Positions 14,487-21,146 of a stretch of 21,146 nt of DNA are shown piece after piece. Below the pieces are notes generated by a model, which searched no databases, was not told where the DNA came from, and saw only the letters and a list, made by a program, of their open reading frames with translations. The DNA comes from a virus. The DNA is taken from IMG/VR virus record IMGVR_UViG_3300044822_000033, positions 1 to 21,146 of that record. One strand, given 5' to 3'. The position numbers were made by a program, and so were the translations under genes. Position 1 is the first letter of the stretch. Each line of letters opens with the position of its first letter.

Positions 14487-15839
14487 CTAGACGGCGTTCG
14501 GGTGGGCCTTCATGTACGCGGCGATCTCGGTCGGGGTCAGCGCCCGCTTCTGTTGCGTCCGCTTGTCCACGATGTAGCGCGGGACACGCTCGCGCTTCGG
14601 CTTGATTTCCGGGGCTGAACCGGACGCGCCGCCCGAGGCGGTCTGCTGCCCGACGCTCGCAGCGGCCTGTGCGGCCAGCGCCTCGCCGTTACGGCGTATG
14701 TCGGCCATCGTCTGCGCCGCAACGGAGCCCGCCTGGGGAACAGGCTGTCCGATCCCTGCGAGGCCAAGCGGCGACCGTAGCGCCTGCGCGGCGAGCGCAT
14801 ACGTCGATGGCGACATTCCATAGCGTTGAACGAGCCCCGACGAGTTTGCGTACTCCATGACTCGGTGCCATTGTTCTTGAGGTGTGTTCTGATTGTATAC
14901 ATCAGGCATGACTTCCATAAGAAGCGCCCTGCTCGCAGCGCCGACTTGGCGCTCGTACTCGTATCTGCGGCGCTGTTGATCTTGCTGTTGTGCTGCCTGT
15001 TGTTGCTGCCTGTTGAAGTTATTAAGCTGAACTTCTTGGCGAGCCAACAATCTACTTGTGCCTGTTTGTGCTTTGATTAAGATTTCTCGCGTGTAGTCGT
15101 CTACGCTTCCGTCTTGAGGCAAGCTCTCCGCGTACTCTCTCTGAAGGCGTTGAAAGACAGCTTCTTCGTCCTGTTGAGCAACTTGTGGAGTCGGCGCAGT
15201 TGCGGCCCGCATGGCTTCCTGCTGTTGTACGACAAGCGGCAAACCAGCCATACGTCGCGCGTGTGCTTGGGCGACGAACTGCGCGAACTCCGGGTCACGC
15301 ATCCCGAGGTCGATGACGGGGGCAATATCGTCAAAGCGATTGTTCGCGATGATCGGCTCAAGAACAGCCCGGTGCTTCCCCATAAAGCCTGTCGTGCGAT
15401 CCATGACAGATCGACGGGAGTATCCGTTCTTGACTTTATCGGCATCAGGCTTTTTAGCTCTGACGACATACGTCTCTCCGGTGTCGCCGTCTTTGTATTC
15501 GACTTCGACAGCATCAGCCCACGGGTCCGGCTCTGTCGATGCGGGCTGTTGCGTTGTCTGAACAGGGGCTGCGGCGAGCGGCTGTTCGCCCTGAGCGCCT
15601 GTCGTGCTGGCCTGTTGAGCCGCAGGCGCAGCTTTGGCCGGATCGACTCCTGGCGGCGCTACGTCGTCGTCGTCATAGCCGTACTCGGGCTCTGCCGCTT
15701 GGGTCGGCGCGTCGGCTGTTGACGGAGCTAAAACTTCGGTGTCATCGACACCAGGATCGGCGGGCATCGTGGCGAGCGCCGCCGCAAGCACATCGGCCGA
15801 TCCGGGAAGCCCGGTCTTAGGCTTGGTTCGCGTGTCCAT
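14487..15839 (-). CDS. Scaffold-like capsid assembly protein
   Basis: I choose ATG 15837-15839 (450 aa) because an AGGAGA site lies just upstream; a start at 15899 would add an unsupported leader. The N-terminal half is acidic and low-complexity, with Ala/Pro/Gln/Thr runs, a DDDD patch (YGYDDDDVAPP) and DPWADAVEVEYKDGDTGETYVV. The middle contains helical, coiled-coil-like sequence with Gln-rich tracts (NRQQQQAAQQQDQQRRRYEYE). The C-terminus is basic (KPKRERVPRYIVDKRTQQKR). A disordered acidic start, helical middle and basic end next to the capsid gene is the usual scaffold layout: the basic tail contacts the capsid protein. Scaffolds are diverse in sequence, so the call rests on composition and position between portal and capsid genes. 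Confidence 0.65.
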   Translation of the reverse strand: MDTRTKPKTGLPGSADVLAAALATMPADPGVDDTEVLAPSTADAPTQAAEPEYGYDDDDVAPPGVDPAKAAPAAQQASTTGAQGEQPLAAAPVQTTQQPASTEPDPWADAVEVEYKDGDTGETYVVRAKKPDADKVKNGYSRRSVMDRTTGFMGKHRAVLEPIIANNRFDDIAPVIDLGMRDPEFAQFVAQAHARRMAGLPLVVQQQEAMRAATAPTPQVAQQDEEAVFQRLQREYAESLPQDGSVDDYTREILIKAQTGTSRLLARQEVQLNNFNRQQQQAAQQQDQQRRRYEYERQVGAASRALLMEVMPDVYNQNTPQEQWHRVMEYANSSGLVQRYGMSPSTYALAAQALRSPLGLAGIGQPVPQAGSVAAQTMADIRRNGEALAAQAAASVGQQTASGGASGSAPEIKPKRERVPRYIVDKRTQQKRALTPTEIAAYMKAHPNAV

Positions 15840-15843
15840 ATCT

Positions 15844-15849
15844 TCTCCT
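15844..15849 (-). promoter_or_regulatory. Ribosome-binding site of the scaffold gene, containing an AACAGG copy
   Basis: The mRNA strand reads AACAGGAGAAGAT before ATG 15837-15839, so a near-consensus AGGAGA site overlaps one copy of the dispersed AACAGG motif. It decides the start of the scaffold gene. Confidence 0.75.
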
Positions 15850-15915
15850 GTTGGAACGGGAAAAGGGCTCCGCGCATGAGCGTCACGGAACCCTTCCACG
15901 ATCAGAACGGGCTAC

Positions 15916-16051
15916 TTAGCCCTTCTTGTGCCGACGATGGCCCTTTTTGTGCTTGCGGCCTCCGACATGGAGGCTGTGCTTGCCCTTGCGACGTGCTATG
16001 AGAAACACCCCCCCTCGGGTAGACGGCGTGCTTGGGTGCCTGTCTATTCAT
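15916..16051 (-). CDS. Lys/Arg/His-rich mini-protein, frame interrupted at a run of seven G
   Basis: An ATG at 16049-16051 overlaps the stop of the 149-aa gene (ATGAATAG) and opens MNRQAPKHAVYPRGG. At the C7 run on the plus strand (16008-16014) the frame that makes sense changes. In the shifted frame the sequence continues VFLIARRKGKHSLHVGG, then RKHKKGHRRHKKG and TAA at 15916-15918, with codons (AAG, CGC, GGC) like the neighbouring genes. If the original frame is kept, the ORF ends at 15902 with atypical codons. One base fewer in the G run, or a ribosomal slip there, would give one 45-aa basic protein; alternatively a 30-aa peptide starts at GTG 16006-16008. Strong Lys/Arg/His content suggests nucleic-acid binding. 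The true form is uncertain. Confidence 0.4.
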
Positions 16052-16493
16052 CGGTATCCGACGCCTGATCGTCCATTCCCTCCTCGTCATCGAGGAGCGG
16101 GCCGGAATCAGAAATGTCGGGCGAGATAGACGGCGCTTCGGGCGTCGAGCCGCCTGTCCCTCCCTTGCTGCCGTTCGCGATGATGTTCGCGAGTTGCGCG
16201 TGAATCGAACGAACCCCGGCGAGAACTTTGGGCTCCTGGTAAAAGCCGCCCGTGTTGATCGCCTGTTCGATAGTCGAAGCGGCCGCGTCGAGAAGCTGAT
16301 AATGCGCGGGCAGCTTGTCGCTCAGATCGGTGAACGGTGTAGGCGAAGCGGGGGACGGTCCACCAACAGGTGCCCCGGAGGGCATCGGAGGTGGTCCTGG
16401 GGGCGGTCCTGGCGGGGGCGCTCCGGGTGGCGGTGATCCTCCAGGGGGCGGACCCCCCGGTGCCCCGGCACCTGGGGGAGGCATACCAGCCAT
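16044..16493 (-). CDS. Pro/Gly-rich (collagen-like) head-region protein, 149 aa
   Basis: The ATG at 16491-16493 overlaps the previous stop as TAATG. Residues 1-50 are almost only Pro, Gly, Ala and Ser, with PPG triplets (GGSPPPGAPPPGPPPGPPP), so the N-terminus is extended or polyproline/collagen-like. The middle (DLSDKLPAHYQLLDAAASTIEQAINTGGF, then KVLAGVRSIHAQLANII) looks like two amphipathic helices. The C-terminus is acidic (LLDDEEGMDDQASDTDE). The layout of flexible arm, helical pair and acidic tail suits a scaffold co-factor or a portal-associated protein. I do not recognise a family, and the function is unknown. Confidence 0.65.
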   Translation of the reverse strand: MAGMPPPGAGAPGGPPPGGSPPPGAPPPGPPPGPPPMPSGAPVGGPSPASPTPFTDLSDKLPAHYQLLDAAASTIEQAINTGGFYQEPKVLAGVRSIHAQLANIIANGSKGGTGGSTPEAPSISPDISDSGPLLDDEEGMDDQASDTDE

Positions 16494-16831
16494 TATTCAG
16501 CCTCCCCCGCTTCGTCGTCATCTTCTTCGTGAGGGTAGGGCTCAACGTCCTCTGACCCGGTTTCGGTTGCGAACATCGTAGAGGCGCAGTACGCCTGTCC
16601 TGTTGCGAGGACGCCCATGATGGCGTACCACTCGGAATCGACGCCGTAGCTTTGCACGACGTACTTCTCGCCCTCGTCGCCCTCGGGCGGCTCGATCAGT
16701 ACGAGAACAGCCTTCGCGTCGGGCCGCAGGTTCGCAACCTCGGCCATCAGGCGGCTGTGATCCGAGTCATGCGTAATCATGCCCGTCGTCGGGTCCTCGT
16801 ATTGAATGTCGTCGTTCGTATCAACGTCCAC
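16493..16831 (-). CDS. Acidic hypothetical protein, 112 aa
   Basis: The start is a GTG at 16829-16831, inside the end of the 78-aa gene (11-nt overlap), with a GGAG site about 10 nt upstream. The product is acidic at both ends (MDVDTNDDIQYEDPTTG and YPHEEDDDEAGEAE). In the middle is a compact domain with NLRPDAKAVLVLIEPPEGDEGEKYVVQSYG and a C-terminal helix containing YAIMGVLATGQAYCAS. No recognised motif. Being between portal and scaffold genes suggests a role in head assembly, but that is inference. Confidence 0.6.
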   Translation of the reverse strand: MDVDTNDDIQYEDPTTGMITHDSDHSRLMAEVANLRPDAKAVLVLIEPPEGDEGEKYVVQSYGVDSEWYAIMGVLATGQAYCASTMFATETGSEDVEPYPHEEDDDEAGEAE

Positions 16832-17057
16832 GCTTGGCTTTCTCCTTTGGCTTGTTCTTAGCTCTGTAGGTTAAGTCTCTCAAAATTAAAATCATTTCTT
16901 CTACGTCAGCGATTCCGCCAAACACCACAGTAACAGTACCGCGATCAGAAAAAACAATATCATGTCGGCTGTCTCGGGCAAACGTCAAGTAGACGCACGG
17001 ATCACCCGGTAGTGCCGCCTTTGGTTGGGGTTGTTGCTCGGGCTGATCTTCCGCCAT
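16821..17057 (-). CDS. Small protein overlapping the portal gene end, 78 aa
   Basis: ATG 17055-17057 has AAGGAA just upstream and lies inside the portal gene, so the two share 56 nt in different frames. The product begins with a Gln/Pro-rich segment (MAEDQPEQQPQPK), continues with a beta-rich core (DPCVYLTFARDSRHDIVFSD, VTVVFGGIADVEEMILIL) and ends in a very basic tail (RAKNKPKEKAKRGR). Function unknown. The long overlap for such compact DNA suggests coupling to portal translation. Confidence 0.6.
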   Translation of the reverse strand: MAEDQPEQQPQPKAALPGDPCVYLTFARDSRHDIVFSDRGTVTVVFGGIADVEEMILILRDLTYRAKNKPKEKAKRGR

Positions 17058-19101
17058 TTCCTTTTGCTTTCTTTTTCTGCTTCCCGCCAGGAGGCGATAA
17101 CGCAGGAATCAGCCATTGAAGTTGCGGGTTACTCCGCTCTTGTTGTAAACGCTTGAGAACACGAGTCGCGCTGTCAATCAAGCCGACTTCTTCAAGGTTG
17201 CGTAACAGTTCGGGTATGTCGAACGCGGGCGTATTGATAAGCTGTAGCGCGTAATTCAAACGGGCAGATGGGCTTGTCGGAAGCATCGAGCCAGCCTTCA
17301 CCGTCATGTGCATATTGCCTGTCAGCCGCGTTCCGATAAAGGCAACGTGACGCTCGACACCAGCATCGTCTTTGTAGTGAATCAAGCGTTCTCTTGTATA
17401 GAACTGCCCGACGAGTCCCCGGAACTGTTGTCCGATCTCTACGATGCATTGTTCCACCATTCGCATAGAAGGCCGAATCGAGATGTTCGCAGCCTCTTGA
17501 TACATCGAGACTGTCTCGGCCGCCTGTTGACCTTTGAACTTGCCGCCTGTCGCCGTCTCGGTGAGGCCGCTAAGCTCGCGAATCTGCGAAATAATAAACT
17601 GTATAAAGTTGATGACATACGCAGGCATGTCTGGCCCGCGCTCGCGCTTGCCAAGCTTAAGGCTCATGGGGTCCTCGCGCAAGATGGCCCCCGGCGCGTT
17701 CGTAATATCTTCGTCGGCAACGTCGCTGTTGAGCGGCATACGCCAAATGGGGTTGGCGGTTAAATGCGCCGCGTCGAACACCATGCTGACGATGCGATTC
17801 AAACAGTCTTGCAGGCTAGAGATTCTGTCGATGCTCGAACGGGGATAGTAGCGCGTTGCGGGACGCTCGGGCAGCGGCGCATAGGGAAAGCGTCCGTGAG
17901 CAAACGGGTTGCACCCGTCGTCTGCGATCACGCTTCCAACAGCGATCATGCGCCTGCCTGTTGGGTACAGCGGAACTTTCTTCGTTATGTGGACGGCTTC
18001 GAGGGCATCTTCGGAATGAAGTACCCGTAAGCCGCCGAACTGTTCTGCGAACTGAAGGACCATAACTGTTGATAACGGCAGTTCGTATACGATATGGTTA
18101 GAAAGAATAACGGTCTGTAGAGGCTCACGGTGTCCATCGGCAAACTCCAGAAACTTCGGGCGCGTAACAACTTCGCCTGCGACGGTGAACTTGATCTCGT
18201 CTACTTCAGTTTGGTATTGCGGCCCACGCGGACGAGTCCAGACTTCACGGATAAGACAGCGTTTCCCGTCTCGTTCAAAGTTACCACGGCTATCCGGCGC
18301 AGAGTAGGGGGCAGTATGTTGAGTGACGCCTTCGGGATCGGTGTAGCTTTGGGCGGGCTGGACTTTGGTATCACCGCCCGCGCTGTTGGAGTTTTCGCCT
18401 TGCTCATCTTCGTCCTCGGTGTCATAGCCCGAAAATATGTCTCGGTTGCCTTTTAGCTTCGGGTACTTTTCAATAACAAGGCCAACAGGTTCGGTGTATT
18501 CTTCAAGAAAGATTTCCGCGTCAAGCGGGCTCGTCGCTTCTTTATTGGCGTAGCACGAAATGCCGTCAACGCACTTGGCGGTGATAGCGCCGCGTCCGGC
18601 ATCAGCAATCGGATCGTAGCCAAGCTTAATATAACCGATCTTACGGATGACGGCGATCTTCGACGTAATCTCGATCTTGTTTTGAATCTGCGCGGTTTCC
18701 CACCACTCACTCCAAGCGGCGCTCAGAATCTCGGCTTGATAAGCGTCCTCGCGTTTGGGAGTGGTGTACGTCGCTTTCGGCCTATTATCAGCCATGATGG
18801 CGCTTTTGGTGTCTGCGACCCAGGCGACGTAATTAACAACGCCCGAAAGCTTCCAGGGGGCTCGCCTGTTGGAGCCAAACGTCTCCCATTGCTTATCTTC
18901 GTAGAGAGACATATTGCGGCGCATCTCTTGCGTGACGATGCTACGCTCGTTAGAAAGTGTATTGCGGACGGCATCAAGCCATTCAACGCGCTTGTCACGC
19001 GGCTTCCGCAGGGCGTCGTTGCCCATGTAGTCACGCTGACGATCCCCTGAGAGTCCTCCTGAGATGAACGACCCCGGTTGGGGAAACGAAGTCCTACCCA
19101 C
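17002..19101 (-). CDS. Portal protein
   Basis: At 699 aa with the GTG start (19099-19101), this is in the size range of large podophage portals, which form the dodecameric DNA gate at one capsid vertex. Supporting signs: an N-terminal helical region with WLDAVRNTLSNERS and NMSLYEDKQWETFGSNRRAPW, then VVNYVAWVADTKSAIMADNRPKATY, a clip-type beta region (YEMD-free, CVDGISCYANKEA), a central part with PYAPLPERPATRYYPRSSIDRI and SLQDCLNRIVSMVFDAA, and a long helix with ELSGLTETATGGKFKGQQAAETVSMYQEAA. The motif of N-R-x-W/F substrate-like helices followed by SGLTE..TG..QQAAE is shared by many portals. An ATG at 19024-19026 is an alternative start 25 codons in. It follows terminase genes, as usual. 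Confidence 0.8.
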   Translation of the reverse strand: MGRTSFPQPGSFISGGLSGDRQRDYMGNDALRKPRDKRVEWLDAVRNTLSNERSIVTQEMRRNMSLYEDKQWETFGSNRRAPWKLSGVVNYVAWVADTKSAIMADNRPKATYTTPKREDAYQAEILSAAWSEWWETAQIQNKIEITSKIAVIRKIGYIKLGYDPIADAGRGAITAKCVDGISCYANKEATSPLDAEIFLEEYTEPVGLVIEKYPKLKGNRDIFSGYDTEDEDEQGENSNSAGGDTKVQPAQSYTDPEGVTQHTAPYSAPDSRGNFERDGKRCLIREVWTRPRGPQYQTEVDEIKFTVAGEVVTRPKFLEFADGHREPLQTVILSNHIVYELPLSTVMVLQFAEQFGGLRVLHSEDALEAVHITKKVPLYPTGRRMIAVGSVIADDGCNPFAHGRFPYAPLPERPATRYYPRSSIDRISSLQDCLNRIVSMVFDAAHLTANPIWRMPLNSDVADEDITNAPGAILREDPMSLKLGKRERGPDMPAYVINFIQFIISQIRELSGLTETATGGKFKGQQAAETVSMYQEAANISIRPSMRMVEQCIVEIGQQFRGLVGQFYTRERLIHYKDDAGVERHVAFIGTRLTGNMHMTVKAGSMLPTSPSARLNYALQLINTPAFDIPELLRNLEEVGLIDSATRVLKRLQQERSNPQLQWLIPALSPPGGKQKKKAKGNGGRSARATTPTKGGTTG

Positions 19102-19207
19102 GCGACTTCTTGTTATCGTCGCACAAGAAAATGGGATCGACTTCGCGGTGCTTGAACTGTTGCACCAAACTCGAACGCAACAGCATCATCAACTTTTCAT
19201 AGTCCAT
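19094..19207 (-). CDS. Short ORF of 37 aa before the portal gene
   Basis: ATG 19205-19207 lies one base after the stop of the 254-aa gene, and the TAG at 19094-19096 overlaps the portal GTG start by 8 nt. The product (MDYEKLMMLLRSSLVQQFKH, then REVDPIFLCDDNKKSRG) has an amphipathic helix and a polar tail. The exact fit into the gap and the normal codon choice support it, but so short an ORF could also act only to couple translation. Confidence 0.45.
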   Translation of the reverse strand: MDYEKLMMLLRSSLVQQFKHREVDPIFLCDDNKKSRG

Positions 19208-19208
19208 G

Positions 19209-19973
19209 CTAGAGTTCTCCGATCTTTCTCGGGAGCTTCGCGTCGATCTTAGCAAGTTGCGTGTCGCGCCGCAAGTCACGCTCGGCCTGTTTGGCCTTCT
19301 TGATCTTTTCGACGTGAGCGAAGTAACCTTTATCAAACTGTTCGTAACCCTTGGTGGCGCGCTTGTATTCGGCACGACCGCCCGTGATCTCTTTACCGCC
19401 GCGTATCGTGCCGTCGTGGGTCATCCGCCCCTGCGCGTCGTAGGTCGGGTTGCCCTTGAGCGTCCGGCCCCCCCGGAACGCGGCCATCCCCGCCTTCGTC
19501 GGGTCGTGGTGCGCCACGTCGTTGCCTCGGATCGTCGGGTAAAAGCCGTTGTAGAGGGCGTCATCTTCGGGCGCGATGCTCAGCGACATGATGTGTGCGC
19601 GAATCTCGTCGCCTGTCATGCTGTCGAAATCAACGCCCTTGCGGGTTGAGTGATACGAAACGCGCCAGCCGCCGATAGGAATGTTGCCTGTTGACGTGAG
19701 CCGCAGGACTTCGGCTGTTGGAAGATGTTCAAGATTTAACGGGATCGGCGTCCAGCGTTCTTCGATACCGGGCCGGACCTCCCGCCGCCTGTCGGCGGGA
19801 ACAACTGCATCGGCTGGCATCGTGAACGCAACAGCCTCGCGCATCGTGTCGAACGCAAGTACGGCCCCAGGACTGACGACAACCGTACCTGTTTTGATAC
19901 GAGGAGGCGCTGCTCCCGGATCAGACATGATCTTATCGAGAGCGCCGCCCAAAGCCGCAACAAGCCGTCTCAC
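19209..19973 (-). CDS. Hypothetical protein, 254 aa
   Basis: I take the start as GTG 19971-19973, overlapping the previous TGA (GTGA); ATG 19926-19928 (MSDPGAAPP) is equally possible and neither has a good ribosome-binding site. The N-terminal third has beta strands with RIKTGTVVVSPGAVLAFDTM and a Pro/Arg-rich stretch. The middle has WRVSYHSTRKGVDFDSMTGDEI. The C-terminal ~80 residues are basic with repeated GGR/RGG turns and then a Lys/Arg/Glu helix (AHVEKIKKAKQAERDLRRDTQLAK). No enzymatic motif. It sits between terminase and portal genes; packaging or head assembly is a guess. Confidence 0.6.
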   Translation of the reverse strand: MRRLVAALGGALDKIMSDPGAAPPRIKTGTVVVSPGAVLAFDTMREAVAFTMPADAVVPADRRREVRPGIEERWTPIPLNLEHLPTAEVLRLTSTGNIPIGGWRVSYHSTRKGVDFDSMTGDEIRAHIMSLSIAPEDDALYNGFYPTIRGNDVAHHDPTKAGMAAFRGGRTLKGNPTYDAQGRMTHDGTIRGGKEITGGRAEYKRATKGYEQFDKGYFAHVEKIKKAKQAERDLRRDTQLAKIDAKLPRKIGEL

Positions 19974-20383
19974 CCGAAGATGCTTTCCATGCCCGCCTCT
20001 TTGAACATCAAAGCGGCTTCGAGTTCGGGCAGCTTCGCGAGAATATCAACTTGATTGATGATCGTGAACACCTGTCCTCCGAGGCCTTTGATCTCTCGGC
20101 CGGAAAACTTCTCGACCATAACGATCTCGTCGGGCTCGTAGGGCATCTTTACATGAACGTCAGACTCCATGCGATAGCCATCTCCGCCAGCAACGATGCG
20201 AGCAAGATAATAACCATCCCGTTGTTCAACTTCTTCAGGCGTTCCTTCGACGAGGATACGTTTTTCTCCAACGGAGTAAAAACGATCAACATGAATCTTT
20301 TCGACAATGTAGCGATCTCCATGCGGCACGATCAGCGCCGGGTTTAAGTTGTGAATCGCTTGCAGCGAAACAGTCGGTTTCAT
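19970..20383 (-). CDS. Hypothetical protein downstream of terminase, 137 aa
   Basis: ATG 20381-20383 overlaps the terminase TGA as ATGA. The protein is soluble and beta-rich with SLQAIHNLNPALIVPHGDRY, EKRILVEGTPEEVEQRDGYY, and a C-terminal helix DILAKLPELEAALMFKEAGM. The strands and Gly turns suggest a small barrel or OB-like domain, but I cannot name a family. Its place directly after the terminase suggests a part in packaging or head completion. Confidence 0.6.
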   Translation of the reverse strand: MKPTVSLQAIHNLNPALIVPHGDRYIVEKIHVDRFYSVGEKRILVEGTPEEVEQRDGYYLARIVAGGDGYRMESDVHVKMPYEPDEIVMVEKFSGREIKGLGGQVFTIINQVDILAKLPELEAALMFKEAGMESIFG

Positions 20384-21146
20384 AAATCCCTCAAGCTTGG
20401 CATATTGCGAGAAGTCGTGCCTGTCGTTTGCAGGCGTTGGTAAGAATACAGCGCGCCTTCGACCGCCTGTTGTTGTTGCTTCTTCGGGGGAACATACGGA
20501 CGCAGCGGGTCGCGGTCCAGCGCGAGGGCGATCATCAAGGCATCGGCCGCGTCGTCATGCGCCGATCCACGGCCTTTGATCCGTTCTTCGCCGGGGTAGC
20601 GTTTGAGCATCTTGAGTTGGTCGATTGTTCTCTTGTCGCGGAGGATTAGGTCGGGGCTCGGTCGCCCTTCAAACCTGTGAGCGATATACTCCATAAGTAG
20701 ACCCTCCATTTGCCCACGCGAATGTTGGTCTGTATACCAGCCGAGAAACTTAGTGTCCTCGGGCACTTCAACGTCGAGTCGCTTCCAACGATACTGATTC
20801 CGCGCTCCCATCGAAAACAACTCATAAACCAAGTTCTTACCAGGACCATTGGATTCGACTCCGAGATAGGCGTTGTTATAGTATCGGTAGAGGTTGTATA
20901 CCATTTCTCGTACACGATGCATGGGTGCCCGGCTCTCATATACTGCAACCTGTTTTCGATCTCTCCGACGAATAACACAGGCATAACTTTGGTCAGAGTC
21001 CGGTGACTCGAAACTCCATCCAAGGTCAACTCCAATAACATACTGTTCTCCTGGTGAGGACGGTGCCCAGAAGCGCATCTCGTCCCACGGGTACGGATTG
21101 TGAACAACATCCCAGGTTAGGGTCCCGTTCTTGACTCCACTTTCAA
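20380..21146 (-). CDS. Terminase large subunit, C-terminal nuclease part (partial)
   Basis: The frame is open to the right window edge, so the N-terminal ATPase half (Walker motifs) lies outside. About 254 residues remain. They carry the RNase H-like nuclease pattern of phage terminases: VIGVDLGWSFE with the first catalytic Asp, a middle acidic residue in LGVESNGPGKNLVYEL, and DDAADALMIALAL near the end with the last Asp. These acidic residues bind two metal ions and cut the concatemer during packaging. Upstream of the first motif, the residues TWDVVHNPYPWDEMRFWAP lead in from the edge. The Gln run (KKQQQQ) near the C-terminus and the loose tail are typical of the part that contacts the portal. 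This is the most upstream gene of the operon in this window. Confidence 0.85.
   Translation of the reverse strand, partial: ESGVKNGTLTWDVVHNPYPWDEMRFWAPSSPGEQYVIGVDLGWSFESPDSDQSYACVIRRRDRKQVAVYESRAPMHRVREMVYNLYRYYNNAYLGVESNGPGKNLVYELFSMGARNQYRWKRLDVEVPEDTKFLGWYTDQHSRGQMEGLLMEYIAHRFEGRPSPDLILRDKRTIDQLKMLKRYPGEERIKGRGSAHDDAADALMIALALDRDPLRPYVPPKKQQQQAVEGALYSYQRLQTTGTTSRNMPSLRDL

Larger units (their letters stand above)
158..20954. repeat. Dispersed hexamer CCTGTT/AACAGG, about 74 copies
   Basis: By hand count the plus strand has about 47 CCTGTT and 27 AACAGG, where about 10 in total are expected by chance for a moderately GC-rich 21-kb sequence. Copies lie in nearly every large gene, often as GCCTGTT. 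The widest gap is about 11764-13005. Examples: 158-163, 1504-1509, 5784-5789, 10562-10579 (two), 14996-15014 (two), 15848-15853 and 20949-20954. They are read in several codon frames, so they are not a protein repeat. CCTGTC/GACAGG also looks frequent. Confidence 0.75.

Noticed and set aside
14990-15020. Gln-codon repeat (CAG/CAA tract) in the scaffold gene as a nucleotide tandem repeat
   Set aside because: The tract mixes CAA, CAG, AGG and GCA codons irregularly, so it is a Gln-rich coiled-coil segment and not a true tandem DNA repeat.
15114-15722. Plus-strand open frame of 202 codons opposite the scaffold gene
   Set aside because: Antisense shadow with no recognisable domain; the minus frame has a good ribosome-binding site and scaffold-like layout.

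Overview
This window is a stretch of a tailed-phage (or prophage) genome. Every gene I can support lies on the minus strand, so the biological order runs from right (21146) to left (1). The genes are packed end to end with ATGA, TAATG, GTGA and TGATG stop/start overlaps, which points to one long, translationally coupled late operon. No tRNA, rRNA, CRISPR array, transposase or integrase was seen. The host cannot be named from the sequence. The DNA is moderately GC-rich, and GTG/TTG starts are common.

Head module (21146 down to about 11230), in transcription order: large terminase (C-terminal half, cut by the window edge), two unrecognised proteins (137 and 254 aa), a 37-aa ORF, the portal (699 aa), three small proteins (78, 112 and 149 aa; the last has a collagen-like Pro/Gly-rich N-terminus), a tiny Lys/Arg/His-rich ORF that seems split by a run of seven G, a scaffold-like protein (450 aa, acidic and Gln-rich), a 173-nt leader with a perfect 9-bp stem-loop, the major capsid protein (341 aa, TTG start), then five small head/neck proteins and two very basic mini-proteins (23 and 55 aa).

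Appendage module (about 11065 down to 1): two Ser/Thr/Gly-rich proteins (376 and 378 aa), a 1322-aa multidomain protein with a clear GH16-type catalytic motif, a 340-aa GH26-like glycoside hydrolase, a 186-aa Gly-rich protein, a probable head-tail adaptor (332 aa), a probable tail hub/stabilisation protein (569 aa) and the start of a fibre-like protein that leaves the window. No tape-measure gene is present. Together with the portal-scaffold-capsid-adaptor-hub order, this suggests a short-tailed (podovirus-like) virion.

Two things stand out. First, five appendage genes start with what look like Sec signal peptides, and two of them encode polysaccharide hydrolases. That is odd for virion parts, which normally fold in the cytoplasm, and suggests a phage-encoded set of exported glycan-degrading proteins. 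Second, the hexamer CCTGTT/AACAGG is scattered through the window about 74 times by hand count, where about 10 are expected by chance. It occurs in both orientations, in several codon frames and in a ribosome-binding region, so it looks like a DNA-level signature rather than a protein motif.
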